DNA from: JBLHGU01 sp047615875
Lineage (GTDB): Bacteria; Pseudomonadota; Gammaproteobacteria; Arenicellales; CAJQKF01
Length of the DNA stretch: 30,005 bases
Direction of reading: 5' to 3'
Assembly: GCA_047615875.1 (NCBI GenBank)
Contig: JBLHGU010000041.1
Coordinates: 1 to 30,005, forward strand
The position numbers were made by a program, and so were the translations under genes. Positions 15,416 to 23,072 of this stretch are shown piece by piece. The notes under the pieces are model-generated. The model ran no database searches, was not told where the DNA came from, and saw only the letters and a list, made by a program, of their open reading frames with translations. Within the stretch, counting starts at the first letter, position 1. Every line of letters begins with the position of its first letter.

Positions 15416-16021
15416 ATGTACCTTGAATCCGAAAGTGAATTACGTGAAATACTTGGATCTGCAAATGGACGTAGTGTTCAGAAACAAATCTCACACCTGG
15501 AAAAACACAGTATTAATTTCATCCATCATTCACCCTTTCTGATTCTCTCGACTTATGCCCCGGACGGTCTTCCAGATGCTTCACCCCGTGGTGGATCAGC
15601 AGGCTTCGTAAAGATCATTGACGATCAACGCATCATCATCCCGGATGCGAAAGGCAACAATCGTCTCGACACCCTCGACAATATTACTAAAACCGGACAA
15701 ATTGGCTGCCTTTTTTTGATTCCTGGGGTAGACGAAACACTCAGAATTAACGGCACTGCAAGAATTTCCACCGCTGCTGAATATCTTGAATTATTTACCG
15801 ATGAACGCAATCCACCCAAAGTCTGTATCGAAATAACTAGCCAGGAAATCTATCTACACTGCGCCAAAGCTTTAATGCGGTCAAAGCTTTGGGATAGCGA
15901 TTTACAGATAAACCGAGCAGACTTCCCCACCATGGGGGTCATGCTAAAAGATCATATACAGTCCGATGCTCCAGCAGAAAGTCAGGCAGAGATGGTAAAA
16001 CGATACAAGGAAGACTTATAA
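15416..16021 (+). CDS. PPOX-class FMN-binding protein (MSMEG_1061/DR2398 type)
   Basis: A 201-residue member of the pyridoxamine 5'-phosphate oxidase-like split-barrel flavoproteins. Characteristic blocks are HSPFLILSTYAPDGLPDASP followed by RGG (the FMN-binding strand), IIIPDAKGNNRLDTLDNI, IGCLFLIPG and ETLRINGTARI, with a C-terminal LHCAKALMRSKLWD. This pattern fits the TIGR04025-type subfamily of about 200 residues and is full length. Such proteins bind FMN or F420 and are thought to reduce small molecules. The physiological substrate is unknown. A perfect TATAAT lies at 15374-15379, but without a good -35 box. It is convergent with the next gene and shows no functional link to the glycan island. 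Confidence 0.85.
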   Translation: MYLESESELREILGSANGRSVQKQISHLEKHSINFIHHSPFLILSTYAPDGLPDASPRGGSAGFVKIIDDQRIIIPDAKGNNRLDTLDNITKTGQIGCLFLIPGVDETLRINGTARISTAAEYLELFTDERNPPKVCIEITSQEIYLHCAKALMRSKLWDSDLQINRADFPTMGVMLKDHIQSDAPAESQAEMVKRYKEDL

Positions 16022-16048
16022 GTTGGTAGTAACTGGAAAATATGCTAT

Positions 16049-16666
16049 CTAGCTATCTACCACTATGCCTACTAAAAACAAAACCGCGTAATCCTGTTTA
16101 ACGCAACCGGTTACAGCTGGCATAGCTATCCCCGGTGCCACTTTGAATTCGGACTGATCTGCATTTAATGGTGTACAAACTTGCCCCTCAATAGGCTGGT
16201 AGCGGGCAGATCGACAGGGTAAGTGAGTTACATCGAACAGAGCCGCATTATGCCCCAGTTCCCAACGCATCGCGCCAGTATCGTCCGCTGGATAAATGGT
16301 TAGTGTGGTGGTTACTTCCCTGTCGCCGGTTACGACGTACTGACCGGGATCAATGGGGAATTGCGGGGCTTGCATAATCAGCCCATGCTCCTCCAGCCAC
16401 CAGTCATTTTCATCTACCTGCCATCGGCTAGGAGTAAATCCTCCGGCGGCATGAACGACGGGGTATAGTTTTAGCCAGACACCCCGCTTTGCCGGGTCGT
16501 CATGCCAAACACCCCATTTTTCCGCACCAGTGCCAGAATTGGCAGAATGATCACCTAGTGCTGCGATGAATTTAACTGGAATGGGAGTGAACTTAACCAG
16601 ATCAGATGCTGTTGCGCTGTTCCCAGTTAGTGCTAATACAATAAATAAAAGGACAAGTCGGCCCAT
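16049..16666 (-). CDS. Secreted hypothetical protein
   Basis: A 205-residue protein with a clear Sec signal peptide (MGRLVLLFIVLALTGNSATA, cleavage likely after A-T-A-S or A-T-A). The mature part is Trp-rich (AEKWGVWHDDPAKRGVWLKL, DENDWWLEEHGLIMQAP) and contains two Cys (CRSARY and VCTP) plus a third in VTGCVKQDYAVLF. A GGAGA Shine-Dalgarno site eight bases before ATG 16666 supports the start. It is expected in the periplasm or outside the cell. I do not recognise a characterised family. The gene ends 27 bases from the convergent PPOX gene. Confidence 0.7.
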   Translation of the reverse strand: MGRLVLLFIVLALTGNSATASDLVKFTPIPVKFIAALGDHSANSGTGAEKWGVWHDDPAKRGVWLKLYPVVHAAGGFTPSRWQVDENDWWLEEHGLIMQAPQFPIDPGQYVVTGDREVTTTLTIYPADDTGAMRWELGHNAALFDVTHLPCRSARYQPIEGQVCTPLNADQSEFKVAPGIAMPAVTGCVKQDYAVLFLVGIVVDS

Positions 16667-16830
16667 ACTGTGGTCTCCGATATTTTTGGCTGTGATGTAA
16701 ATACGGTATAAAATTACTATAATCAGGGTGATTCTATATCTCTAAGACAAAGCCGTGGTTAAATTGGTTCAACTCAAAGATTTGTTGATGATTAAACATC
16801 GAAAAATCGCTTCATAAGAAATACACCGAT

Positions 16831-17723
16831 ATGTCTTTAAATAAATTTAGGATACATAAACTTACACCGGCGATTGGCGCCGAGTTAAGCGCTATAAATT
16901 TGTCAGATGCTTTACACCCGTCGTTTATGGACGAAATCTACGAGGCTTAAATCGAGCATCAGGTTATATTTTTTCGCGATCAGCACATTAGCCCCGAAAC
17001 TCATCTGGAATTATCTAGATCCCTAGGCCAGCCCCAACCAGTACATCCAGTACATCCAGTACATCCAGTACATCCAGTACATCCAGTTTATCCGCATCTT
17101 GAGAACTATGAAAATATAGTCGTTTTACGCAATGGGCCCGACAATCCTCCAGATACTGATGGTTGGCATACCGATGTGACATACAATGAGAATCCGCCCT
17201 TTGCCTCGTTTCTGGTAGCCCGAGAAGTACCTGAATGCGGTGGCGATACGCTCGGCTATCGCTAGCCAGGGTTTGGGAGACATTGCCTAAAGGGATCCAA
17301 TCAGAGCTTGTGGGTTTGTCGGCAGTTCACGATATGGGTGATTTTCGAAATAACTTTGCCGTTGGTGAAAAGGCTAGCAGCAAACTGGTGCAAGCCCATC
17401 AACGCTTTGGTAGTGCCATTCACCCGGTGGTAAAAACTCATCCAGTGTCTGGACGCAAGTTTCTTTATATCAACGAGGGATTTACCCAGCATCTGGTTGG
17501 GATGCGCGCTACAGATAGCAACAAGATGCTGGACTATTTGTATCACCATATGAATCAACCGGAGAATCAGGTTAGATTCCAATGGTCGTCTGGATCGATT
17601 GCCATATGGGATAACCGCTGCACCTGGCACTACGCTACCGCCGACTACCTGCCAGAGCATCGAGAAATGCATCGCATAACCCTTATCAATGATGCTCGGG
17701 CAGAGACTAACGATAAATCGTAA
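16831..17723 (+). pseudogene. TauD-like 2OG-Fe(II) dioxygenase, broken by a stop and a frameshift
   Basis: From ATG 16831 the frame reads as a TauD/TfdA-type dioxygenase (IHKLTPAIGAELSAINLSD), but an in-frame TAA at 16948-16950 interrupts it just before IEHQVIFFRDQ. The frame continues past the stop with the iron-binding WHTDVTYNENPP and CGGDTL, then hits TAG near 17262. The remainder lies in another frame (RVWETLPKGIQSELVGL to WHYATADYLPEHREMHRITL), carrying the distal His and the 2OG-binding Arg. All catalytic residues can still be traced, so decay is recent. A 9-bp repeat expansion adding (VHP)5 sits in the middle. A product is unlikely unless the C-terminal part is expressed alone. Confidence 0.85.
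17041..17085. repeat. Five perfect 9-bp tandem repeats within dioxygenase pseudogene
   Basis: The unit GTACATCCA occurs five times in a row (17041, 17050, 17059, 17068, 17077), followed by the variant GTTTATCCG. It encodes Val-His-Pro repeats in the original frame. Functional homologues would normally have one unit here, so this is probably a slippage expansion. Confidence 0.95.
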
Positions 17724-17755
17724 TAGCCATAAACAAGTTACACATTGATCAAACG

Positions 17756-17977
17756 TTAGTTGAAGCAATTCGCCATATTAGGAACAGGTTTTGGCACTAT
17801 CAGGCGTGATGACCAACTGATAAATCGACCGCCTAACCATTTCAATGCCCTGGCAAAACTACGTCGAACGATTCCGGGGTGTCGATATTGGACTTCACGA
17901 GGTGGCATAATGGTCTCGCCCGGCGCCATTGCAACTCCACCTGCATACGCGATACTCTGCATCATATACTCAAACAT
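17756..17977 (-). CDS. Small hypothetical protein divergent from LysR gene
   Basis: An ORF of 73 codons starts at ATG 17977, with AGAGGG about ten bases upstream as a possible ribosome binding site. The product has a basic, amphipathic middle (IVRRSFARALKWLGGRFISW) and a Pro-rich end (LIVPKPVPNM). It is divergently oriented from the LysR-type gene at 18118, a common arrangement for LysR targets. A longer TTG start at 18034 seems less likely. I do not recognise the family, and an overlapping plus-strand ORF exists, so this is a tentative gene. Confidence 0.35.
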   Translation of the reverse strand: MFEYMMQSIAYAGGVAMAPGETIMPPREVQYRHPGIVRRSFARALKWLGGRFISWSSRLIVPKPVPNMANCFN

Positions 17978-18117
17978 TTTCTCAGCCCTCTGGTTGGTGG
18001 TACTTCGTCCGTTTTTGAAGAAATAGACTATCAAGGCCGTATTTTGCGACTATTTTCTTGATAATTAAAACGATGCTTTTTCATATCTACCATGAGAATA
18101 TTTCATTATAGAGACTC

Positions 18118-19005
18118 ATGAAACGACGCTTACCACCACTTAATTCGCTGCGTGCCTTTGAAGCTGCTGCCCAACGACTGAACTTCACCCGAGCGGCTGA
18201 AGACTTATCCGTTACCTCAACCGCCATTAGTCACCAGATTCGACAACTGGAGCAATGGTTCGGCGTATCATTATTCCAGCGAGACAAGCGTCAGATGTCT
18301 TTAACAGAAGCCGGTGCGCAGTTGTATCCGGTTATTTCCAGAGCGCTGGATAATTTGTCAGCGGTATCCAGTCAAATTCGCTCGGCTCCGGAACGTTCTA
18401 CTCTAACTGTCAGTGTAACCCCGACATTTGGTACCCGTTGGTTGGCATCTCGTTTGGGGAAGTTTTTCAATGATCATCCCGAAATAGATCTACGCATTCA
18501 TCACTCGGTTCATTCGGTAGATTTCGAACGTGAGGATGTTGATCTGGCTATTCGCTGGGGAGTCGGCCCCTGGCAGAACACGGTTGCTGAGTGGCTTATT
18601 GATGCAGACACCGTACCGATGTGCAGCCCAAAATTGTTACACGTGGCCCACCCTCTTAATCAACCCACTGACTTGCGTCATCATGTGTTGCTACACGATG
18701 AAAATCATCAGGAATGGACCGAATGGCTGATTGGAGCTGGACTGGATGATATTGATGGCAACCGTGGCCCGGTCCTCGGCGACGCCAATTCCATGGTACG
18801 TGCGGCAATGGAGGGACTTGGAGTTTTCCTTGGTACAGAGACTATGATGTCTGCAGAACTGGAGAATGGCAGTCTGGTTCAGCCATTCGATTTGACCGGC
18901 AAGCAGCACCCTGCCTATTTTCTGGTTTATCCAGCACCCGCAGTCCATATGCCCAAGGTCCAGGCTTTTCGAGACTTTGTACTTGGGGAATCAGTACCTG
19001 ACTAG
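18118..19005 (+). CDS. LysR-type transcriptional regulator (GcvA-like)
   Basis: A full-length 295-residue LysR protein. The N-terminal winged helix (residues 6-65) reads LPPLNSLRAFEAAAQRLNFT, then AAEDLSVTSTAISHQIRQLE, as in the GcvA subfamily. The effector domain begins near 90 with LTVSVTPTFGTRWLASRLG and includes DLAIRWGVGPW, which is typical of GcvA-like regulators. It binds DNA as a multimer and responds to a small ligand, unknown here. Likely targets are itself and the divergent small ORF. The broken dioxygenase gene beyond that ORF may once have been a target. The gene's TAG stop interlocks with the stop of the opposing CreD remnant (CTAG at 19002-19005). Confidence 0.9.
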   Translation: MKRRLPPLNSLRAFEAAAQRLNFTRAAEDLSVTSTAISHQIRQLEQWFGVSLFQRDKRQMSLTEAGAQLYPVISRALDNLSAVSSQIRSAPERSTLTVSVTPTFGTRWLASRLGKFFNDHPEIDLRIHHSVHSVDFEREDVDLAIRWGVGPWQNTVAEWLIDADTVPMCSPKLLHVAHPLNQPTDLRHHVLLHDENHQEWTEWLIGAGLDDIDGNRGPVLGDANSMVRAAMEGLGVFLGTETMMSAELENGSLVQPFDLTGKQHPAYFLVYPAPAVHMPKVQAFRDFVLGESVPD

Positions 19006-19217
19006 GTATCGATAGCTTGATCTGTTCGATTCTCCGAAGTTACCCGCAAATTTTGGGTGAACCACATCAACACCAGCAAGACGACTAACATCAGCGCAGT
19101 CCCCATCAGCAAGGCATAGTCTTCCAGCTGCAATAACGAATAGAGAATCAGGTAAAGCGCAGACAACAGCGCAAACAAGTTCCGGATTTGGTGGTGATGT
19201 ATGCGAAGATTTATTTT
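19002..19217 (-). pseudogene. creD: CreD inner-membrane protein, C-terminal remnant
   Basis: On the minus strand an open frame of about 71 codons, bounded upstream by a TGA at 19218-19220, encodes NLFALLSALYLILYSLLQLE, then DYALLMGTALMLVVLLVLMW. This matches the last two membrane segments of CreD (L-Y-x-L-L-Q-L-E-D-Y-A-L-L-x-G). No start codon or the rest of the roughly 450-residue protein is present, so it is a remnant. An overlapping ORF in another frame starting at 19326 begins with a hydrophobic stretch but reads through this segment out of frame. Confidence 0.65.
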
Positions 19218-19638
19218 TCATAAAGGCAGTTCTTTGCAGAAGTTTCCGGAAGCCGAATCCTGCGACCACGACCAGTCCAAGGATCACGATCAACAGAAAA
19301 ACAAAAATGAGAATTGTCCAAAGCATTATGCGTGCCTACTTTGAACACAATAAATGGGATAATTATGGTTTTTTCAAGGTATTGCGAAGTATGCAATCCA
19401 ACAAAACCAGGTGAAAAATTGACATTTTTACCCGCGACAAACCTAAGATATTTATAGCTGTGTTTGCCCATAGTCCAGTGATCGACTAACTAACCTATTC
19501 TAATAGAATACGCTTGTTTTCTTGACGATAGCTCGCTGAATGTACATATCGGGGCGGGAAAAATTGACATTACTACGTGTCTGACGACAATAAGCATCTC
19601 GATCATCTCCCCGTCTTAACCCTGATTTCTGATTGCTT
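19218..19638. other. Intergenic stretch without supported gene
   Basis: This 420-base stretch holds only short, unconvincing frames. One minus-strand frame (from 19326) starts with a run of hydrophobic residues (LIFVFLLIVILGLVVVAGF) and could be part of the decayed CreD region or a small membrane peptide. No terminator, repeat or RNA gene is evident. The promoter of the gene at 19639 should lie here but has no clear boxes. Confidence 0.4.
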
Positions 19639-21840
19639 ATGCCCTTGCTCGCCGATAATTTGTTCGATCCAGTAATGGAAGTCTTTACAGGAAAGCGGGT
19701 AGGGTTTTTAATCGTCGACGGCAATGTTGGAGATGATTTGATTCGTGATGCAACGGTGCAGCTGTTTGACGAATACGCCATTGACTACCATGTCCTCAGC
19801 CGGGAGGAACTCAAAACCGGAGCACTGGCCAGGTCCATCGATATCGTTGCTTGCATGGGCGGTGGAAATTTAGGAAAAACCTATTCCATATGTTTCAACC
19901 AACGTCTGATGGCGCAAAAACTGGGCAAGCCGCTGGTGATTATGCCCCAGTCAATCATTGATGCCGAAGAAGATCTGACCGTTTATCAGCAGGTGTTTCT
20001 ACGCGAACGCGCTAGTCAAAAAGCATACCAAACTTCATCATTGGCACCGGATATGGCACTGGCATTGGTACCACCAATGGCCAATGCGGATAGTCGATAT
20101 GCTACCGGCGTGTTCCTTCGCGAGGACCAGGAGCAACGTTTTGCGGACTATCGCTTTAACCTCGCTGATCCGGCAGCCATCAGCTCAAATACCGAGGAGT
20201 ATTTTGAACTAGCTTCTCATTTTCAACACATTGTCACCGATCGACTGCATTTCGCCATAGCAGGACTGATAATGGGACGCCGTGTCACGCTATTACCGAA
20301 TAGCTACTATAAAAATCGGTCCATGTATGACACATGGCTGAAAGATCTTGGTTGCAACTGGCTCGATAACCCTGAACCCGTTCAGGTTGAAAATGAAGAT
20401 ACTCTAGCTGGACTATACAAACGATTATCCGGCTCTCCCAGGCAGTGTATTCCATGGCATGCCAGAATAACCTCAATAGCGGAGCAACGTCTTTCAGAAC
20501 AGGATACATTCACTAACCACATTCTAGATCTTATCGGAGCCGGTACTAGCGTTGACGAGCTGTATCAGGGATTACTCCAGGAGGGTCAGCATGATCACCT
20601 AGTACTGGGTTCAGGACTACAGCATACCTTGAGCCAGCTCATAAAGAATAATCAGATCAAACAACATCTACCAGTAGACTTGGCTGTTGGAAGCAGTAGT
20701 CAAAAACGTCAACGTCGTCATATGCACCTGTTGGTTCATGAACCAAGAACTGACAATGGCACTCATACCATATCTGCAACCCTGACAACACCGGATGGCG
20801 AGGAAATTGATCGATGGTTCAGCGTCAGCGAAGAACACTCAAACCTTGTCAATAACAATGCCGACCCGTTTGTTTTAAGTTGCCTATACCGCTCGATGCA
20901 GGAGCATGTCGATCTTCAAGTACACGGCGCTCCGGTGAGTCGTCATCTGTTACGCAACCTGGCCGAATTTCAACAGGTGTGGCCGGCCTGGAAAAAAAGC
21001 CTTGGCTCAATTGATATTCATGCTGAAGCAGAATGGCAACTACTGCCAAAACCCGATCGCGCAGTGTTGGCATTTTCAGGAGGCGTTGATTCCTGCTTTA
21101 GTGCCATCAGCCGTCAAAATCGGGATAACCACCCATACCAACCACCACTGGCAATGGCAGTACATATTGGCGGAATGGATCAAACCGTAAATGACCCAAA
21201 CAGTTTTTCGGCAACCCATCAACGCTTGTCCAAAATAGTGGAAAATATGAATTTTCCACTAATTTCCATGCAAACCAACATTCGCCATGGCACACCAGAC
21301 TGGGAGCATTCCCACGGCACTTTGCTGGCTGCCGCATTGCATAGTCTATCGGGTGAATTCGGCCAGGGAATCATTTCAAGCACCGCACCCTATGAATTAT
21401 TGTTTCCATGGGGCAGCAATCCTGTCAGCGACCACTGGTTATCCAGCCATCATATGGAAATATGGCATGAAGGGGCTGGGCTCCGGCGTTTCGAAAAAAT
21501 TAGAGCACTAAAACCGTGGCCAGAGATAGTGCGCAGCCTGCGGGTCTGCTGGCGTAATCGCAATACCCAGGAAAACTGTGGAGTTTGCGGAAAGTGTCGA
21601 TTTACTCTGCTTGCATTACAAAGCCTTGATATGCCGTTGGAGGCATTTCAGAATATTCCAGATGAAAATGATATGGCAAACTGGTTGCAACAATCCACAC
21701 TGTCAATGCTGGATAAAAATGATGGCTGGGACATAGCTGAAGCTGCATACCGCTCAATGCCGGGTGTCGACTGGTTTGAAATTCTAGCTGGCAAGACAGG
21801 GTATCTTAAAAATAGTCTCGAGAAAAAGCTGCGATATTGA
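19639..21840 (+). CDS. Polysaccharide pyruvyltransferase-like domain fused to PP-loop ATPase domain
   Basis: ATG 19639 is preferred over TTG 19633. Residues about 15-250 match the polysaccharide pyruvyltransferase family: VGFLIVDGNVGDDLIRDATV, VACMGGGNLGKTYS, GKPLVIMPQSI and IVTDRLHFAIAGLIMGRRV (the D-R-L-H motif). The family adds pyruvate ketals to sugars or acts as a sugar transferase. A linker domain (about 255-465) of unknown function follows. Residues about 475-700 are a PP-loop ATP-pyrophosphatase-like domain with SGGVDS (480-485) and a C-x2-C-x2-C cluster (C647, C650, C653), as in QueC/ExsB-like and related adenylating enzymes. No membrane segment is found. An unusual fusion; it may activate and modify a glycan or peptide. 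A strong terminator follows the gene. Confidence 0.75.
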   Translation: MPLLADNLFDPVMEVFTGKRVGFLIVDGNVGDDLIRDATVQLFDEYAIDYHVLSREELKTGALARSIDIVACMGGGNLGKTYSICFNQRLMAQKLGKPLVIMPQSIIDAEEDLTVYQQVFLRERASQKAYQTSSLAPDMALALVPPMANADSRYATGVFLREDQEQRFADYRFNLADPAAISSNTEEYFELASHFQHIVTDRLHFAIAGLIMGRRVTLLPNSYYKNRSMYDTWLKDLGCNWLDNPEPVQVENEDTLAGLYKRLSGSPRQCIPWHARITSIAEQRLSEQDTFTNHILDLIGAGTSVDELYQGLLQEGQHDHLVLGSGLQHTLSQLIKNNQIKQHLPVDLAVGSSSQKRQRRHMHLLVHEPRTDNGTHTISATLTTPDGEEIDRWFSVSEEHSNLVNNNADPFVLSCLYRSMQEHVDLQVHGAPVSRHLLRNLAEFQQVWPAWKKSLGSIDIHAEAEWQLLPKPDRAVLAFSGGVDSCFSAISRQNRDNHPYQPPLAMAVHIGGMDQTVNDPNSFSATHQRLSKIVENMNFPLISMQTNIRHGTPDWEHSHGTLLAAALHSLSGEFGQGIISSTAPYELLFPWGSNPVSDHWLSSHHMEIWHEGAGLRRFEKIRALKPWPEIVRSLRVCWRNRNTQENCGVCGKCRFTLLALQSLDMPLEAFQNIPDENDMANWLQQSTLSMLDKNDGWDIAEAAYRSMPGVDWFEILAGKTGYLKNSLEKKLRY

Positions 21841-21902
21841 TAAAAATGCTAATCAATTTTGATTTTGCAATTAAAGTGGGGCAAAATATTGTGCTGTTAA
21901 GC

Positions 21903-21933
21903 AAAATTCAGCGAAGCTAGGCTGAGTTTTTTT
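21903..21933 (+). terminator. Rho-independent terminator
   Basis: A 10-bp stem (21903-21912 with 21921-21930, one G-U pair) closes an 8-base loop and runs into seven T residues (21927-21933). It lies 62 bases after the stop of the pyruvyltransferase/PP-loop gene and separates it from the next gene. The A-rich left arm could also allow some termination on the other strand. Confidence 0.8.
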
Positions 21934-21976
21934 ATTTGACTAAATTTTAGTTTATCGACCTAATTCCGAGTTTCTC

Positions 21977-22621
21977 ATGTCCAAAATCGACAAATCCGAA
22001 ATACCTTCCCCGTCTGAAGATTCCGCAAAAGATGGCAACAAGGGCAGACGTCGCCTGATAAAGAGTCTGGCAGCAACTGGTATAGTTAGCGCAACAATTC
22101 CTGATAAATGGGCGCAACCGGTAGTTGATTCAGTAATACTGCCAGCTCATTCACAAACCACAAATGGCGGCCCACAGTTTGTTGGCAATGTTCTAGATGG
22201 GATTGTTGGCATCGACCCGACAACACGTAATCGTTCTGACGATATCGTAGACTTTTTTGTTTCTCCAGCAATTGCAGCAGACGACCTGGGTGGCGCTTGT
22301 ATAGAACTTCGCACTGCGTCAGGCAATTTGTTTGATGGTGACACCTTGAACTTCGAAATCATCAAGGATGGTGTTATCGAAACCGGAAGTGCAACGGTAA
22401 GCGGCGAAACATATTCCGGCAGCATGGATGGCGAGCCCGATGCAGATATTACCTTCAAGCACATAAAAGTTAACGGTATTGTGATATCTATCTTTGTTGT
22501 AATCACAAACGGTGGCAGCATCTACTCAGCTTTTTGTAGTGGTGGTGACGGCAATACTTTTACCTGTACTACTGCACTCAAAGAAACCTCAACATCCGCT
22601 GGCGCCACCGTTTCCTCTTAA
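21977..22621 (+). CDS. Exported protein with RR leader ending in LPAHSQTT and a beta-rich domain
   Basis: A 214-residue protein. Residues 1-22 are polar; GRRRLIKSLAATGIVSAT (23-40) has a twin-arginine start and a short hydrophobic core, followed by KWAQPVVDSVILPAHSQTT (44-62). That leader matches the small protein at 4766-4987, so both probably use the same export route (Tat-like, inferred). The mature part contains a Cys-containing beta-rich domain (GACIELRTASGNLFDGDTLN, FKHIKVNGIVISIFVVITNG) and a Thr/Ser-rich end (CTTALKETSTSAGATVSS). Its end is alignable with the C-terminal domain of the Pro/Thr repeat protein. It may be an acceptor for glycosylation by the island. A TTGACT box (21936-21941), 17 bases before CCTAAT, is a weak promoter candidate. 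No Shine-Dalgarno site is seen. Confidence 0.7.
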   Translation: MSKIDKSEIPSPSEDSAKDGNKGRRRLIKSLAATGIVSATIPDKWAQPVVDSVILPAHSQTTNGGPQFVGNVLDGIVGIDPTTRNRSDDIVDFFVSPAIAADDLGGACIELRTASGNLFDGDTLNFEIIKDGVIETGSATVSGETYSGSMDGEPDADITFKHIKVNGIVISIFVVITNGGSIYSAFCSGGDGNTFTCTTALKETSTSAGATVSS

Positions 22622-22931
22622 CGACTTCTACGGCCGGGCGGGGTCAGATCTTAAGACGACTGCTATATTTTAGAAAAATTGATAGTACAGCGCTAGAAGG
22701 TGTTCCCACCCAAACAAAACTTCCGCTCGGCCTGATCGCTACAAGCTGACCAAATCACCAGTTTCTGCGCTTTAAGTAATGATTGATACCTGCCTTTTTG
22801 ATAGGGCCTTAGATACCCGGGTATTGGGGTCCGCATTGCCAGAGTAATCAACACAATCACGACAAGTCGAATGTTGATCTTAACCGTAAAACTACTAATA
22901 GTATTTAGTTCGTCACTATCCGAGCTAGCGC
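22622..22931. other. Intergenic stretch with REP/RAYT-like motif
   Basis: No gene is supported here. GGGGTCAGATCTTAAG at 22640-22655 resembles sequences commonly found at the edges of REP-associated (IS200-like) transposase units, which suggests a remnant of such an element. The rest of the stretch shows no recognisable coding sequence. Confidence 0.35.
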
Positions 22932-23039
22932 AGTTCCACGTCAGGGCGCTCCGATATCTTTGACGTACAGGTATCTGATCGTCGAGGGAAACTGGTCGCT
23001 GAATTTCGTGGCACCGCGCATATAATCAAGCCTGGCTGA
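22932..23039 (+). pseudogene. PaaI-like hotdog thioesterase, C-terminal remnant
   Basis: A 35-codon open frame ending in TGA 23037-23039 encodes SGRSDIFDVQVSDRRGKLVA, then EFRGTAHIIKPG. This corresponds to the last strands of PaaI-type hydroxyphenylacetyl-CoA thioesterases (G-R-S-x-I-Y-D-V-x-V ... G-x-x-V-A-E-F-R-G). The catalytic N-terminal part is gone. It sits just upstream of the FAD monooxygenase gene, consistent with a former aromatic-degradation operon. Confidence 0.55.
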
Positions 23040-23072
23040 TCCTGCCTGATCAAACTAAGAGAGAACTTATCT

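Noticed and set aside
17041..17085. Iteron or origin-like repeats
   Set aside because: The 9-bp units lie in frame within a dioxygenase coding sequence and encode VHP. Nothing else suggests an origin.
17760..18026. Plus-strand ORF of 88 codons before the LysR gene
   Set aside because: It starts with TTG, has no ribosome binding site and no recognisable domain. The minus-strand ATG ORF in the same place looks more protein-like.
19211..19471. Minus-strand ORF of 86 codons
   Set aside because: Low-complexity composition without domain or start signal; it overlaps the decayed CreD region in another frame.
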